In this document: piece after piece, positions 18,426 through 26,708 of the stretch | Numbering within the stretch: the stretch's first letter is position 1 | How the letters are laid out: each line of letters starts with the position of its first letter | From: Demequina litoralis | GTDB taxonomy: Bacteria > Actinomycetota > Actinomycetes > Actinomycetales > Demequinaceae | Direction: 5' to 3' | Assembly (NCBI RefSeq): GCF_030418455.1 | Contig: NZ_JAUHPW010000005.1 | Location: forward strand, 172,111 to 236,110 | Length of the DNA stretch: 64,000 nucleotides | Translations under genes and position numbers: made by a program | Notes under the pieces: generated by a model | What the model was told of the DNA's origin: nothing | The model's database searches: none | What the model saw: only the letters and a program-made list of their open reading frames with translations

Positions 18426-18480
18426 GTTCGGTCCCCTCTGCCGTTCCGCCCAGGCTAACCCGCGGCGAACCGTCCCCGCC

Positions 18481-18948
18481 TCAGGAGAAGTGCCTGATGA
18501 GGTCGCCGATGTCGGCCTTGAGGCGCACGGTGCCACCCAGGGAGAAGAACGTCGCGATCGCCCGGCGCATCGCGCGCTCCGCGATCGACGGGTTCGCCTG
18601 ATAGACGTGGAACACGCGCCGCACGAGCGTGCCGTCCTCGGACTCCTCGAGGAACGTGGTGGACGTGAAGACGCCGTCGGGGCCCACCCGCTCCTGGACG
18701 AGCCGGTGGTAGGGGTCGGTCGCGATGGTCGTGAGCCGCACCACGACGGGCTCGGTGCCGGCGTCCTTCTCGGTGAACTGCATGACGTGGCCCACCTCGC
18801 CGGGGATCCCCTCCTCGGTGACGGCCTGGCTCACCATCGTGAACACCTCGACACGCAGCTCCGGGTCGGTGAGCGCGTGCCAGACGTCCTTCGCGGACGC
18901 GGGCACGAGACCCTCCCTCTCGACCGACACATCCAGCGGCCCGGGCAT
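18481..18948 (-). CDS. SRPBCC/DUF2505-like protein
   Basis: 155 aa. VEREGLVPASAKDVWHALTD starts a helix-grip fold; HVMQFTEKDAGTEPVVVRL and the final MRRAIATFFSLGGTVRLKAD helix resemble actinobacterial DUF2505-like members. GGAGGAGGCGTC precedes the ATG. It ends 55 bp before the other SRPBCC gene on the same strand; the two may be an operon of related ligand-binding proteins. No substrate can be named. Confidence 0.72.
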   Translation of the reverse strand: MPGPLDVSVEREGLVPASAKDVWHALTDPELRVEVFTMVSQAVTEEGIPGEVGHVMQFTEKDAGTEPVVVRLTTIATDPYHRLVQERVGPDGVFTSTTFLEESEDGTLVRRVFHVYQANPSIAERAMRRAIATFFSLGGTVRLKADIGDLIRHFS

Positions 18949-19025
18949 GACGCCTCCTCCTCGGGGCGTTCGGGGCGCGCCCCTGCTCCCACCGTAATAG
19001 CAGGAAGGGCGTGCCGCCCGAAGGG

Positions 19026-19055
19026 TTGCCACCGGCGCGCGCCCGGCGCTAGCCT
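19026..19055 (+). promoter_or_regulatory. Promoter of the cysK leader transcript
   Basis: TTGCCA (19026-19031), 18 bp, TAGCCT (19050-19055), about 30 bp before the leader-peptide ATG. Confidence 0.55.
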
Positions 19056-19084
19056 GACCCCGAAGCCCACGAAAGGTCGGGGAG

Positions 19085-19186
19085 ATGAGCATCGAGCGCC
19101 GTGCGATGACCGCACCCGCCTCTGCCCTCCCCTCGTGCGCTGTCGACGACACCTGTGGCCGCTGCTGCGGCTGCTGCTGTCTGTAG
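19085..19186 (+). CDS. Cysteine-rich leader peptide of the cysK-epsC operon
   Basis: A 33-codon ORF with AAAGG and GGGGAG just before its ATG. Its last ten residues are [10 protein letters not shown]: six cysteines within ten codons, plus Cys18, immediately before TAG. In mycobacteria such poly-cysteine short ORFs sense cysteinyl-tRNA supply and attenuate the downstream sulfur genes (established there). The position in front of cysK, which makes cysteine, fits the same role here. The peptide itself probably has no other job. Identification rests on composition and location; it has no stable fold to recognise. Confidence 0.85.
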   Translation: MSIERRAMTAPASALPSCAVDDTCGRCCGCCCL

Positions 19187-19242
19187 AGCGCTGGAAGCGC
19201 CTCGCCCGGCCGCCGGCCGAGCCTCGCCCGCACCCAGCGCTC
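19186..19242 (+). promoter_or_regulatory. Candidate attenuator stem after the Cys leader ORF
   Basis: GAGCGCTGG (19186-19194), which begins in the leader stop codon, is perfectly complementary to CCAGCGCTC (19234-19242). A competing local hairpin GCGCTGGAAGCGC and a GGCCG-CC-GGCC stem lie between. Ribosome stalling on the Cys codons would free or cover the first arm, so alternative folds are possible. Which fold permits cysK expression is not determined. Confidence 0.45.
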
Positions 19243-19322
19243 GCCCCGGGCATCGTTCTCGATGCTCCAGCGTTGTGCACCCCGGAACACCTACCTCTCA
19301 AGGGAAAAGAGGAAACAAGCCC

Positions 19323-20258
19323 ATGGCACGCATCTACGAGGACGTCACCGCCCTCATCGGCAACACCCCCCTCGTCAAGATCAACCAGCTGACCGAGGGA
19401 GTCGACGCCACGGTGCTCGGCAAGCTCGAGTTCTACAACCCCGCGAACTCCGTCAAGGACCGCCTGGGCGTCGCCATCGTCGACGCCGCCGAGGCCGACG
19501 GCTCGCTCCAGCCCGGCGGCACGATCGTCGAGGCGACCTCGGGCAACACCGGCATCGCGCTCGCGATGGTCGGCGCGGCCCGCGGCTACAGCGTGGTGCT
19601 CACGATGCCCGAGACGATGTCGAAGGAGCGCCGCGCCCTGCTGCGTGCCTTCGGCGCGGAGCTCGTCCTCACGCCCGGCCCCGAGGGCATGCGCGGTGCG
19701 GTCGAGGCCGCCAACAAGATCGCCGAGGAGCGTCCCGGCTCGATCCTCGCCCGCCAGTTCGCGAACGAGGCCAACCCCGCGATCCACCGCCGCACCACCG
19801 CGGAGGAGATCTGGGCGGACACCGACGGCGAGGTCGACATCGTGATCGCCGGCATCGGCACCGGCGGCACCATCACCGGTGTGGGCGAGGTGCTCAAGGA
19901 GCGCAAGCCCGGCATCCAGATCATCGGCGTCGAGCCCGCCGAGTCGCCGATCCTCAACGGCGGCCAGCCCGGCCCGCACAAGATCCAGGGCATCGGCGCG
20001 AACTTCGTGCCCGAGATCCTCAACACCGAGATCTACGACGAGATCTTCGACGTCGACGCCGAGACGGCCGTCGCGACGGCACGGGCGGCCGCCCGCAAGG
20101 AGGGCCTCCTGGTGGGCATCTCCTCGGGCGCGGCCCTCCACGCCGCCATCGAGGTCGCCAAGCGCCCCGAGAACGCGGGCAAGACCATCGTCGCGATCAT
20201 CCCCTCGTTCGGCGAGCGCTACCTGTCCTCGGTCCTCTACTCGGACCTCATGGACTAG
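19323..20258 (+). CDS. cysK: Cysteine synthase A (O-acetylserine sulfhydrylase)
   Basis: Converts O-acetylserine and sulfide to cysteine with PLP. The 311-aa product has the PLP lysine K45 in NPANSVKDR, the substrate loop TSGNTG (72-77), and GTGGTITG binding the PLP phosphate. AAGAGGAAAC precedes the ATG. A Cys-rich leader ORF ends 137 bp upstream, and epsC follows after 49 bp, so enzyme and substrate supplier are co-expressed. Length and residues are normal. Confidence 0.97.
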   Translation: MARIYEDVTALIGNTPLVKINQLTEGVDATVLGKLEFYNPANSVKDRLGVAIVDAAEADGSLQPGGTIVEATSGNTGIALAMVGAARGYSVVLTMPETMSKERRALLRAFGAELVLTPGPEGMRGAVEAANKIAEERPGSILARQFANEANPAIHRRTTAEEIWADTDGEVDIVIAGIGTGGTITGVGEVLKERKPGIQIIGVEPAESPILNGGQPGPHKIQGIGANFVPEILNTEIYDEIFDVDAETAVATARAAARKEGLLVGISSGAALHAAIEVAKRPENAGKTIVAIIPSFGERYLSSVLYSDLMD

Positions 20259-20307
20259 TCCCGCCCTCCACGCACCACCCCAGCAGTCCCCACCCGGAGG
20301 TACCCAG

Positions 20308-20955
20308 ATGGCAGCCGAGATCGGAGCGCTCGCCCGAGCGCTCGAGGACATCCGCACCGCGAGACGGCGCGACCCAGCCGCGCCCGCGTGGTGGGTCATC
20401 GCGGGCTCCTACCAGGGCGTCCACGCCGTCTGGTACCACCGGGTGGCGCACTGGCTGTGGAAGCGGAACATGCGCTCGTACGCGCGTCTCGTCTCCCAGT
20501 ACGCGCGGCGCGCCACGGGCATCGAGATCCACCCCGGGGCCCAGCTGGGGCGCCGCGTCTTCATCGACCACGGCATGGGCGTCGTCATCGGCGAGACCGC
20601 CGTGGTGGGCGACGACGTGCTGATGTTCAACGGCATCAACCTGGGCGGCACCACGATGAGCCCGGGCAAGCGCCACCCCACCATCGGCGACCGGGTCGTC
20701 ATCGGCGCCGGCGCGAAGGTCCTCGGCCCGCTGCGGGTGGGCCCGGACGCCCGCATCGGCGCCAACGCCGTCGTGGTCAAGGACGTGCCGGACGGCGCGA
20801 CCGCGGTGGGCATCCCTGCCGTCATCCGCAACCACCCCGGACCCACCGAGGCCTCGACCGCCGCATCGGCCGTGGACTCGGGCGACTCGCATCGTCACCC
20901 CGACCCCGACGCCCCGCCGGAGCCGGTGCGGGAGCCGGCGATGTACTACATCTGA
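20308..20955 (+). CDS. epsC: Serine O-acetyltransferase
   Basis: Makes O-acetylserine from serine and acetyl-CoA. The 215-aa product has a short helical N-terminal domain and a left-handed beta-helix (hexapeptide repeats [20 protein letters not shown], then [18 protein letters not shown]). His in FIDHG and the nearby Asp match the catalytic dyad. The C-terminus is a Pro/Asp-rich linker ending in Met-Tyr-Tyr-Ile; a C-terminal Ile is the known CysK-binding plug, so a cysteine synthase complex is likely. CGGAGG precedes the ATG. A strong terminator follows. Confidence 0.95.
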   Translation: MAAEIGALARALEDIRTARRRDPAAPAWWVIAGSYQGVHAVWYHRVAHWLWKRNMRSYARLVSQYARRATGIEIHPGAQLGRRVFIDHGMGVVIGETAVVGDDVLMFNGINLGGTTMSPGKRHPTIGDRVVIGAGAKVLGPLRVGPDARIGANAVVVKDVPDGATAVGIPAVIRNHPGPTEASTAASAVDSGDSHRHPDPDAPPEPVREPAMYYI

Positions 20956-20962
20956 GCGGTCC

Positions 20963-21000
20963 CGGAGAGGCCCCTCGCCCGCGGGCGGGGGGCCTCTCCG
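20963..21000 (+). terminator. Terminator of cysK-epsC
   Basis: CGGAGAGGCCCC (20963-20974) pairs with GGGGCCTCTCCG (20989-21000), 8 bp after the epsC stop, with further GC pairing in the loop. Confidence 0.8.
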
Positions 21001-21043
21001 CGTCCCTAGACTGGACTCATCCCACCTCGAAGGAGACCAGTCG

Positions 21044-21976
21044 ATGAAGACGTTCACCCTGCCCGGCACCGAGATCGCGGCGCCCGCCGTCGTGCTCGGC
21101 CTCATGCGCATCGTCGAGAAGTCCGACGACGAGATCCGCACGCTCGTGCAGACGGCCCTCGACGCGGGGATCGACTTCGTCGACCACGCCGACCTCTACG
21201 GCCCGCCGTACCACGGCTGCGAGCGCCGCTTCGCGGAGGCGCTGCGGCTGACCCCGTCGGAGCGCGAGAGGCTCACCATCCAGACCAAGTGCGGGATCCG
21301 CCACCCCGGGCCGTACTTCGACTTCTCGTACGAGCACATCATGGAGTCCGTCGACGGCTCGCTCGAGGCGCTCGGCACGGACTACCTCGACATCCTGCTG
21401 CTGCACCGCCCCGACGCGCTGGTCGAGCCCGACGAGGTCGCGCGCGCGTTCGACGAGCTGCACGCCGCGGGCAAGGTCCGCCACTTCGGCGTCTCGAACC
21501 ACACGCCGGGCCAGATCGAGCTGCTCCAGCGCAGCGTGCGCCAGAAGCTCGTGGCCAACCAGATCCAGCTGTCCGTCACCCACGCTCCGTCGATCGCGAG
21601 CGGCATCGCGATGAACATGGGCGACCTCGACCAGTCGATCGACCGCGACAACGGGATCGTCGACTACTGCCGCCTCAACGACATCACGCTCCAGGCGTGG
21701 TCGCCCTTCCAGTCGCGCTTCTTCAACGGCCCGTTCCTGGGCAACCCGCGCTACGAGGAGCTCAACAAGGTGATCGACCGCCTCGCGTGGAAGTACGAGG
21801 TGCCGGCCGAGGCGATCGCGGTCGCGTGGCTCACGCGCCACCCGGCGCAGATGCAGGTGGTGCTGGGCACCACGACCCCGTCGCGCGTCGAGGCGGCGGC
21901 CAAGGGCGCCGACGTGCACCTCGCGCGCTCCGAGTGGTACGAGATGTTCCGTGCCGCGGGCCACACGGTGCCCTGA
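21044..21976 (+). CDS. Aldo/keto reductase (YdhF-like)
   Basis: 310 aa. DFVDHADLYGPP holds the catalytic Asp and Tyr; IQTKCGIR holds Lys; LLLHRPDALVEP holds His. GVSNHTPGQIELLQ and VVLGTTTPSRVEAA are the family's strand 6 and cofactor-phosphate regions. It resembles the oxidoreductase YdhF group; the substrate is unknown. TAGACT (-10) and AAGGAGA give a conventional leadered start. It is followed by a perfect 50-bp palindrome shared with dps. Confidence 0.9.
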   Translation: MKTFTLPGTEIAAPAVVLGLMRIVEKSDDEIRTLVQTALDAGIDFVDHADLYGPPYHGCERRFAEALRLTPSERERLTIQTKCGIRHPGPYFDFSYEHIMESVDGSLEALGTDYLDILLLHRPDALVEPDEVARAFDELHAAGKVRHFGVSNHTPGQIELLQRSVRQKLVANQIQLSVTHAPSIASGIAMNMGDLDQSIDRDNGIVDYCRLNDITLQAWSPFQSRFFNGPFLGNPRYEELNKVIDRLAWKYEVPAEAIAVAWLTRHPAQMQVVLGTTTPSRVEAAAKGADVHLARSEWYEMFRAAGHTVP

Positions 21977-21995
21977 GGCGCCGCTCCTCCTGCGT

Positions 21996-22045
21996 GCACG
22001 ACGCGAAGGCCCCCTCTCCCGGGAGAGGGGGCCTTCGCGTCGTGC
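21996..22045. terminator. Perfect 50-bp palindrome, bidirectional terminator
   Basis: 21996-22020 is the exact reverse complement of 22021-22045 (centre CTCTCCCGGGAGAG). It lies between convergent AKR and dps genes, and a GACGATGCG copy begins 4 bp later at 22049. Confidence 0.9.
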
Positions 22046-22061
22046 GGGGACGATGCGCGGG

Positions 22062-22562
22062 CTACGCGGCGAACGAGCGCAGCATCCACGCGGCCTGCTC
22101 GTGCACGGCGAGGCGTGCGTTGAACAGGTCCGCGGTGGCGCCGTCGCCGGCGTCCTCGGCGACCTCGACCAGCGGGCGGACGAGCCGCGCGAGGGTCTCG
22201 TGGTCGCGGGCGAGGTTCTCGACCATCGTCATCGCGTCGGTGGTGCGCTCGTCGTCAGTGATCGAGGCGTGCTCGAGGAACTCGGCGAACGAGCCCGGTG
22301 CGCCCGAGCCGAGGGCCCGCATGCGCTCGGCGAGCACGTCGGCGGCCTCCCACAGCTCCTGGTACTGCTCCTCGAACATGAGGTGGAGCGAGCGGAAGTG
22401 CGGACCGGTGACGTTCCAGTGGTAGCCGTGCGTCTTCACGTACAGCGTGAAGGTGTCGGACAGGACCTGCGCGAGCCCCGCGTTGATCGCCTTGAGGTCC
22501 TCGACCTTGATGCCGATCTTCGGGCTCGACTCGGTGGTCTTCACGGGCGTGGTGGCAGCCAT
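22062..22562 (-). CDS. dps: Dps family DNA-binding ferritin-like protein
   Basis: 166 aa four-helix protein that stores iron and protects DNA under starvation or oxidative stress, assembling as a dodecamer. THGYHWNVTGPHFRSLHLMF and EEQYQELWEAADVLAERMRA carry the inter-subunit ferroxidase His, Asp and Glu. The N-terminus is short with Lys residues (TTPVKTTESSPKIGIKVED). CAGGAGGAGGACGC gives a strong ribosome site. No OxyR-like operator was recognised. Confidence 0.95.
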   Translation of the reverse strand: MAATTPVKTTESSPKIGIKVEDLKAINAGLAQVLSDTFTLYVKTHGYHWNVTGPHFRSLHLMFEEQYQELWEAADVLAERMRALGSGAPGSFAEFLEHASITDDERTTDAMTMVENLARDHETLARLVRPLVEVAEDAGDGATADLFNARLAVHEQAAWMLRSFAA

Positions 22563-22728
22563 GCGTCCTCCTCCTGATGGGTCCGCGGCGTCGCAGGATC
22601 ACGACGCCGTCCTCTGAGGCCAACCGGCCCCGCGTCCCGGGCATTCCCGGACCGGCCTCCGCCCGCACGAGCACCCGTGACCTCCGCACCTGCCGGAATG
22701 CGACCCCGCCCTGATACGTTCCGGGGGC

Positions 22729-23238
22729 ATGGAGCACATGCGTCTCGACCACCACCGCCAGGCCGCTGCCGAGCACTGCCCCGCCCCCGTCCTCTCCGAC
22801 GTGCCGGGCGACGACGAGCTCGCGCTCGCGCTCGCCCGCACCAAGCGCGTGGCCGTGGTCGGCTGCTCACCCAACCCGTCGCGCACCAGCTACCAGATCG
22901 CGGTCTGGCTCATGGAGAACACCCCGTACGAGCTGTACCTGGTCAACCCCGCCGCGAACGGTGAGGAGATCCGCGGCCACGGCTTCTACGACTCGCTCGC
23001 GGAGCTGCCCGTCGCCGTGGACCTGGTCGACGTCTTCCGCCGCGCGGAGTTCACGCCGGCCATCGCGACCGCCGCCGTCGACGTCCACGCGAAGGCGCTG
23101 TGGCTCCAGCTCGGCATCTCGCACCCGGACGCCATGTCCACCGCGCGCGGTGCCGGCATGGTCGCGGTCCAGAACCGCTGCATCAAGGTCGAGTACCGGC
23201 GGCTCCAGGACCGGATCGACTCCTTCCGCGCGCTGTAG
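22729..23238 (+). CDS. CoA-binding domain protein (YccU-like)
   Basis: 169 aa. A Rossmann-type nucleotide-binding start, KRVAVVGCSPNPSRTSYQIA, is followed by YELYLVNPAA, a VDLVDVFRRAE strand and KALWLQLGI, the CoA_binding_2 pattern. The role is unknown; a few relatives bind CoA or modify its use. TACGTT lies eight bases before the ATG, near-leaderless. It is divergent from dps. Confidence 0.85.
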   Translation: MEHMRLDHHRQAAAEHCPAPVLSDVPGDDELALALARTKRVAVVGCSPNPSRTSYQIAVWLMENTPYELYLVNPAANGEEIRGHGFYDSLAELPVAVDLVDVFRRAEFTPAIATAAVDVHAKALWLQLGISHPDAMSTARGAGMVAVQNRCIKVEYRRLQDRIDSFRAL

Positions 23239-23332
23239 CGCGCGAGCCGAGGCCGCCCGACCCTGGCGGGCGCCGCGCGACTCGCCGGGCGCGCGACTCG
23301 CCGCCGCATCGTCCCGATGCCACCATGACGAT

Positions 23333-24601
23333 ATGTCCGTCGCGCCCGGGTATCGCCTGATCTCCGTCGATGATGCCCGCATGGGCGAGATGCTCGAGGT
23401 GACGTCCTGGGGCTTCCCCGGAGACCCCGAGCCCGCTGATCTCGCGGAGTGGTCGCGCATGCTGCCGCACGGCCGTGCGCGCGCGATGGAGATCGAGGAC
23501 CCGCAGCAGGGCGACGTCGGCACCCTCGCGGGGGTGGCCGGCTCGTTCACGTTCCGCATGCGGGTGCCGGGCGGCGACCTCGTGCCCGTCGCGGGCCTCA
23601 CGGGGGTCTCGGTCCACACCGGTCACCGCCGTCGCGGGCTGCTGCGCGCGCTCATGGCCGACCACCTCGCGGACGCCCGTCGCCGCGGCGAGGTCGCCTC
23701 GGCGCTGTACGCCGCGGAGTCCACGATCTACCCCCGCTTCGGCTACGGCCTCGCCGCGCGCCAGGTGGACGTGCGCGTCCCGCGCGGCGCCGCGCTGCGC
23801 GACGTGGCGGGCTCCGCCGAGCTCACCGTGAGGGTCGAGCGGCTCGACCGTGAGTCGCACGGCCGCACCCTCACCCTCGTGCAGCGCCGGGTGTCCCGTC
23901 CGGGCACCATGACCCTCGACGACGACGTCGCGCTCGAGGCGCGCTTCAGCGATCCGAGCACCGAGCGGCGCGACAGCGAGCGCGCCCGCATCGCGGTCGT
24001 CGAGGAGCCGGGTGGCGCGCCGGCCGCCTACGCGATCTTCCGCCGCACCGACAGGTGGACCGACGAGGGCATGCCCGACGGCACCGTCCACGTCACCCAG
24101 CTGGCCGCCGCGACCCCCGCATCGGCGCACCGCCTGTGGAGCGTGCTGCTCGACATCGACCTCATGGGCACCGTGACCGCCGCACCGCTCGCGACCGACG
24201 ACGCGCTGCTGTGGATGCTCGAGGACATGCGCGCCGCGCTGCCGCGGCTGCGCGACAACATCTGGTTGCGCATCGTCGACGTGCCCGCGGCGCTCACCGC
24301 CCGCGAGTACCTGTGCCCGGTCGACGCGGTCATCCAGATCGACGACCCCCTGTTCCCCGACAACGCCGGCCCGTGGCGCGTCACGTCCCGCGAGGGCACC
24401 GGACACGTCGAGGCGGCGCCCGGCGAGGAGCCCGACGTCGTGCTCTCGGTGCAGGAGCTCGGCGCGGTGTACCTGGGCGGCGTGAGCCTCGAGTCGCTCG
24501 CGGGAGCGGGCCTCGTCGAGGAGCGCACGCCGGGTGCGCTGCACGCCCTCGCGGCGGCCTTCGAGTCGACCTCCGCGCCCGTGTCCAACCTGTTCTTCTG
24601 A
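23333..24601 (+). CDS. Eis-like GNAT N-acetyltransferase, copy 1
   Basis: 422 aa, the Eis architecture: N-terminal GNAT (VAGLTGVSVHTGHRRRGLLR with the acetyl-CoA loop HRRRGL), a second GNAT-like domain, then an SCP2-like C-terminal domain ending in a free phenylalanine carboxylate (VSNLFF), which serves as the general base in Eis. YAAESTIYPRFGYG is the conserved Tyr/Arg segment. Mycobacterial Eis acetylates aminoglycosides and host proteins; the local substrate is unknown. CACCAT lies six bases before the ATG, the leaderless pattern. A near-homologue follows 116 bp downstream. Confidence 0.88.
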   Translation: MSVAPGYRLISVDDARMGEMLEVTSWGFPGDPEPADLAEWSRMLPHGRARAMEIEDPQQGDVGTLAGVAGSFTFRMRVPGGDLVPVAGLTGVSVHTGHRRRGLLRALMADHLADARRRGEVASALYAAESTIYPRFGYGLAARQVDVRVPRGAALRDVAGSAELTVRVERLDRESHGRTLTLVQRRVSRPGTMTLDDDVALEARFSDPSTERRDSERARIAVVEEPGGAPAAYAIFRRTDRWTDEGMPDGTVHVTQLAAATPASAHRLWSVLLDIDLMGTVTAAPLATDDALLWMLEDMRAALPRLRDNIWLRIVDVPAALTAREYLCPVDAVIQIDDPLFPDNAGPWRVTSREGTGHVEAAPGEEPDVVLSVQELGAVYLGGVSLESLAGAGLVEERTPGALHALAAAFESTSAPVSNLFF

Positions 24602-24717
24602 CCCGTTCCTCCGAGGCGCGCGCGGGCGCGCAGCCGCCGCCGTGCCAGGGCGCATTCCCCCGCGTGAGCAACCCCACAGGATTAGGCGCGCGTCTCGCAT
24701 CGTGACACCGTGGAGGG

Positions 24718-25977
24718 ATGAAGAAGGCAGAGGGATACCGACCGATCTCCATCCCGGAGGACCGTCTCGACGAGTTCTTCGACGTGGTCCAGTGGGCGTT
24801 CGTCGGCGAGTGGCTGCGCGAGGACCGGCAGGACTACGTGGACGCGCTGCCCGTCGAGCGCGCCCGCGCGCTCGAGGTGACCGATGCACGGCGCGGCCGC
24901 GTCGGCGAGGTCGCCGCGGTGCACGCGAGCTTCGGCACGGAGATGGTGGTGCCGGGCGGCCGCACGGTGCCCACCGCCGGCCTGTCGTGGCTGGGCGTGC
25001 ACCCCGCGCATCGTCGCCGCGGGCTCATGACCCGCATGATCCACGACCACTTCGAACGCTCGCTCGCGCGCGGCGAGGCCGTGTCCGTGCTGTACGCGAT
25101 GGAGGCGCCCATCTACGCGCGCTTCGGCTACGGCATGGGCTCGCAGACCGTGAAGGCGGAGATCCCGCGCGGCGCGAAGATGTGGGCCGTCGACGGCGCC
25201 GACGACCTCACGGTGCGGCTCGAGCGCGCGTCGTTCGACGCGCACGACGCGCTGGTCTCGGGGCTGCAGGCGCGGCTCGACCGCCCCGGCACCGTGATCA
25301 ACGCGGTCGGCTCGGGGCGCAACGCGCGCTTCACCGACCCGGTAGGCAACCGCCGCGGCATGGAGAAGTGGCGCCTCGCGATCGTCGAGGACGCCGGCGG
25401 CCCCGTCGCGTACGCGTTCTTCCGCCGGCACGCGCGCTCGTCCGTGGGCATCCACGACGGTGTGTGCCAGGTGCGCGAGCACGGCTCGATGTCGCCCGCC
25501 GCATCGCAGCGGCTGTGGGAGACGCTCACCGACTTCGACCTCGTCGAGACGACGATGACCGAGAACCTCGCGACCGACGATCCGCTGCTGCACCAGCTCA
25601 AGGATCCGCGCGGGGTCCGGTCGAAGGTCATCGACAACCTGTGGGTGCGGCTCCTCGACGTGCCGACCGCGCTCGAGGCGCGCGAGTACCTCCACGACTG
25701 CGACGTCGCGATCGAGCTCGCCGACAAGCACGTCCCCGGCAACGCCGGCACGTGGCGCGTCCGGGTCTCCGGCGGCGACGCGCGGGTCACCCGGACGGAC
25801 GATGCGCCGGACCTGTCGATGGACATCCGCCACCTGTCGCAGTGCTACCTGGGCGGCACGTCGCTCGAGGCGCTCGTGCGGGCCGGCCTGGTGCGCGAGC
25901 ACACGCCCGGTCAGGCGCGCGAGCTCGCGATCGCGATGATGTCCCCGGTGGCGCCGCTGGCGAACTGGGACTTCTAG
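24718..25977 (+). CDS. Eis-like GNAT N-acetyltransferase, copy 2
   Basis: 419 aa with the same domain order: HPAHRRRGLMTRMIHDHF binds acetyl-CoA, YAMEAPIYARFGYGMG corresponds to copy 1, and the C-terminus PLANWDF supplies the carboxylate base. Similarity to copy 1 along the length indicates an old tandem duplication. CACCGT is six bases before the ATG, and GGAGGG directly abuts the ATG, too close to act as a ribosome site. A 9-mer copy encodes Asp-Asp-Ala at 25798-25806. Confidence 0.87.
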   Translation: MKKAEGYRPISIPEDRLDEFFDVVQWAFVGEWLREDRQDYVDALPVERARALEVTDARRGRVGEVAAVHASFGTEMVVPGGRTVPTAGLSWLGVHPAHRRRGLMTRMIHDHFERSLARGEAVSVLYAMEAPIYARFGYGMGSQTVKAEIPRGAKMWAVDGADDLTVRLERASFDAHDALVSGLQARLDRPGTVINAVGSGRNARFTDPVGNRRGMEKWRLAIVEDAGGPVAYAFFRRHARSSVGIHDGVCQVREHGSMSPAASQRLWETLTDFDLVETTMTENLATDDPLLHQLKDPRGVRSKVIDNLWVRLLDVPTALEAREYLHDCDVAIELADKHVPGNAGTWRVRVSGGDARVTRTDDAPDLSMDIRHLSQCYLGGTSLEALVRAGLVREHTPGQARELAIAMMSPVAPLANWDF

Positions 25978-25991
25978 CGCACACGGCTCAA

Positions 25992-26020
25992 TTCCCAATG
26001 ACACCTGTGACGCGTGTGAC
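25992..26020 (+). repeat. 29-bp inverted repeat, copy left of rpiB
   Basis: TTCCCAATGACA, 3 nt, GTGAC, 2 nt, GTGTGAC. It matches the minus strand at 26608-26636 in 24 of 29 positions. It lies 14 bp after the Eis copy 2 stop and 35 bp beyond the rpiB stop. Confidence 0.65.
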
Positions 26021-26055
26021 GCGGTGCGTCGGCCGGATGACGGCGCGGCGTCAGG

Positions 26056-26508
26056 TCAGCGCTGCGCCTCGAAGTCCTTCATGAGGTCGATGCGGCGCTG
26101 GTGACGCTCGTCGCCCGAGAAGGGCTCGGCGATGAAGGCGTCCGCGATCGCGGTGGCGTCCTCGAGCGAGTGCATGCGGGCGCCGATCGAGCCGACCTGC
26201 GCATCGTTGTGCTGGCGCGCGAGCTTCGCGGTCTCGACGGACCAGATGAGCGCGGCGCGGATGCCGGTGACGCGGTTCGCGGCGAGCTGCTCGCCGTTGC
26301 CCGAGCCGCCGATGACGATGCCCAGGTCGGCGCCGTCGCTCGCGGCCACGGCCTCGGCGGCGGCGATGCACATGGGCGGGTAGTCGTCGAGCGCGTCGTA
26401 CTCGTACGCGCCGTGGTCGACGACATCGTGGCCGGCCCCGGAGAGGTGGGCGATGAGGTGCTGCTTGAGCTCGAAGCCCGCGTGGTCCGCGGCGATGTGG
26501 ATGCGCAT
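26056..26508 (-). CDS. rpiB: Ribose-5-phosphate isomerase B / sugar isomerase
   Basis: 150 aa RpiB/LacAB fold. IHIAADHAGFELKQHL (phosphate-binding start, Asp-His) and GIVIGGSGNGEQLAANRVTG are hallmarks; many RpiB enzymes use Cys in the GTGxG-type loop, while this one has GGSGNG with Ser, as in several actinobacteria. ARMHSLEDATAIADAF follows. It interconverts ribose-5-P and ribulose-5-P. CAGAAT ends seven bases before the ATG at 26506-26508, so a leaderless start was preferred over a longer frame. The gene is bracketed by 29-bp inverted repeats. Confidence 0.9.
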   Translation of the reverse strand: MRIHIAADHAGFELKQHLIAHLSGAGHDVVDHGAYEYDALDDYPPMCIAAAEAVAASDGADLGIVIGGSGNGEQLAANRVTGIRAALIWSVETAKLARQHNDAQVGSIGARMHSLEDATAIADAFIAEPFSGDERHQRRIDLMKDFEAQR

Positions 26509-26543
26509 GGCGCCCATTCTGCCAGCGCTCGCGACGTCGACTG

Positions 26544-26632
26544 CCAATGACAAGGGTGAGGGACGATGCGCGAGGGACGGGTGAGGCTGATGGTGCGGGT
26601 CCCGCGAGTCACACTGGTCACTCTTGTCATTG
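26544..26632. repeat. Inverted repeat in the rpiB-pepO divergent region
   Basis: CCAATGACAAGGGTG (26544-26558) pairs with CACTCTTGTCATTGG (26618-26632) with one mismatch. The right arm is part of the 29-bp repeat. Between them lies a 9-mer copy (26562-26570). Possible operator for both genes; unproven. Confidence 0.5.
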
Positions 26633-26636
26633 GGAA
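26608..26636 (-). repeat. 29-bp inverted repeat, copy right of rpiB
   Basis: Reverse-strand counterpart of 25992-26020, inside the divergent rpiB/pepO promoter region. The two copies face each other across rpiB. Confidence 0.65.
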
Positions 26637-26708
26637 TCGCCCGACCGCGGGCTCGCCGTGAGCGAAACCGCCCGGTCCCGCGCATCGTCCGCCCCTAGGG
26701 TGAGAGGC

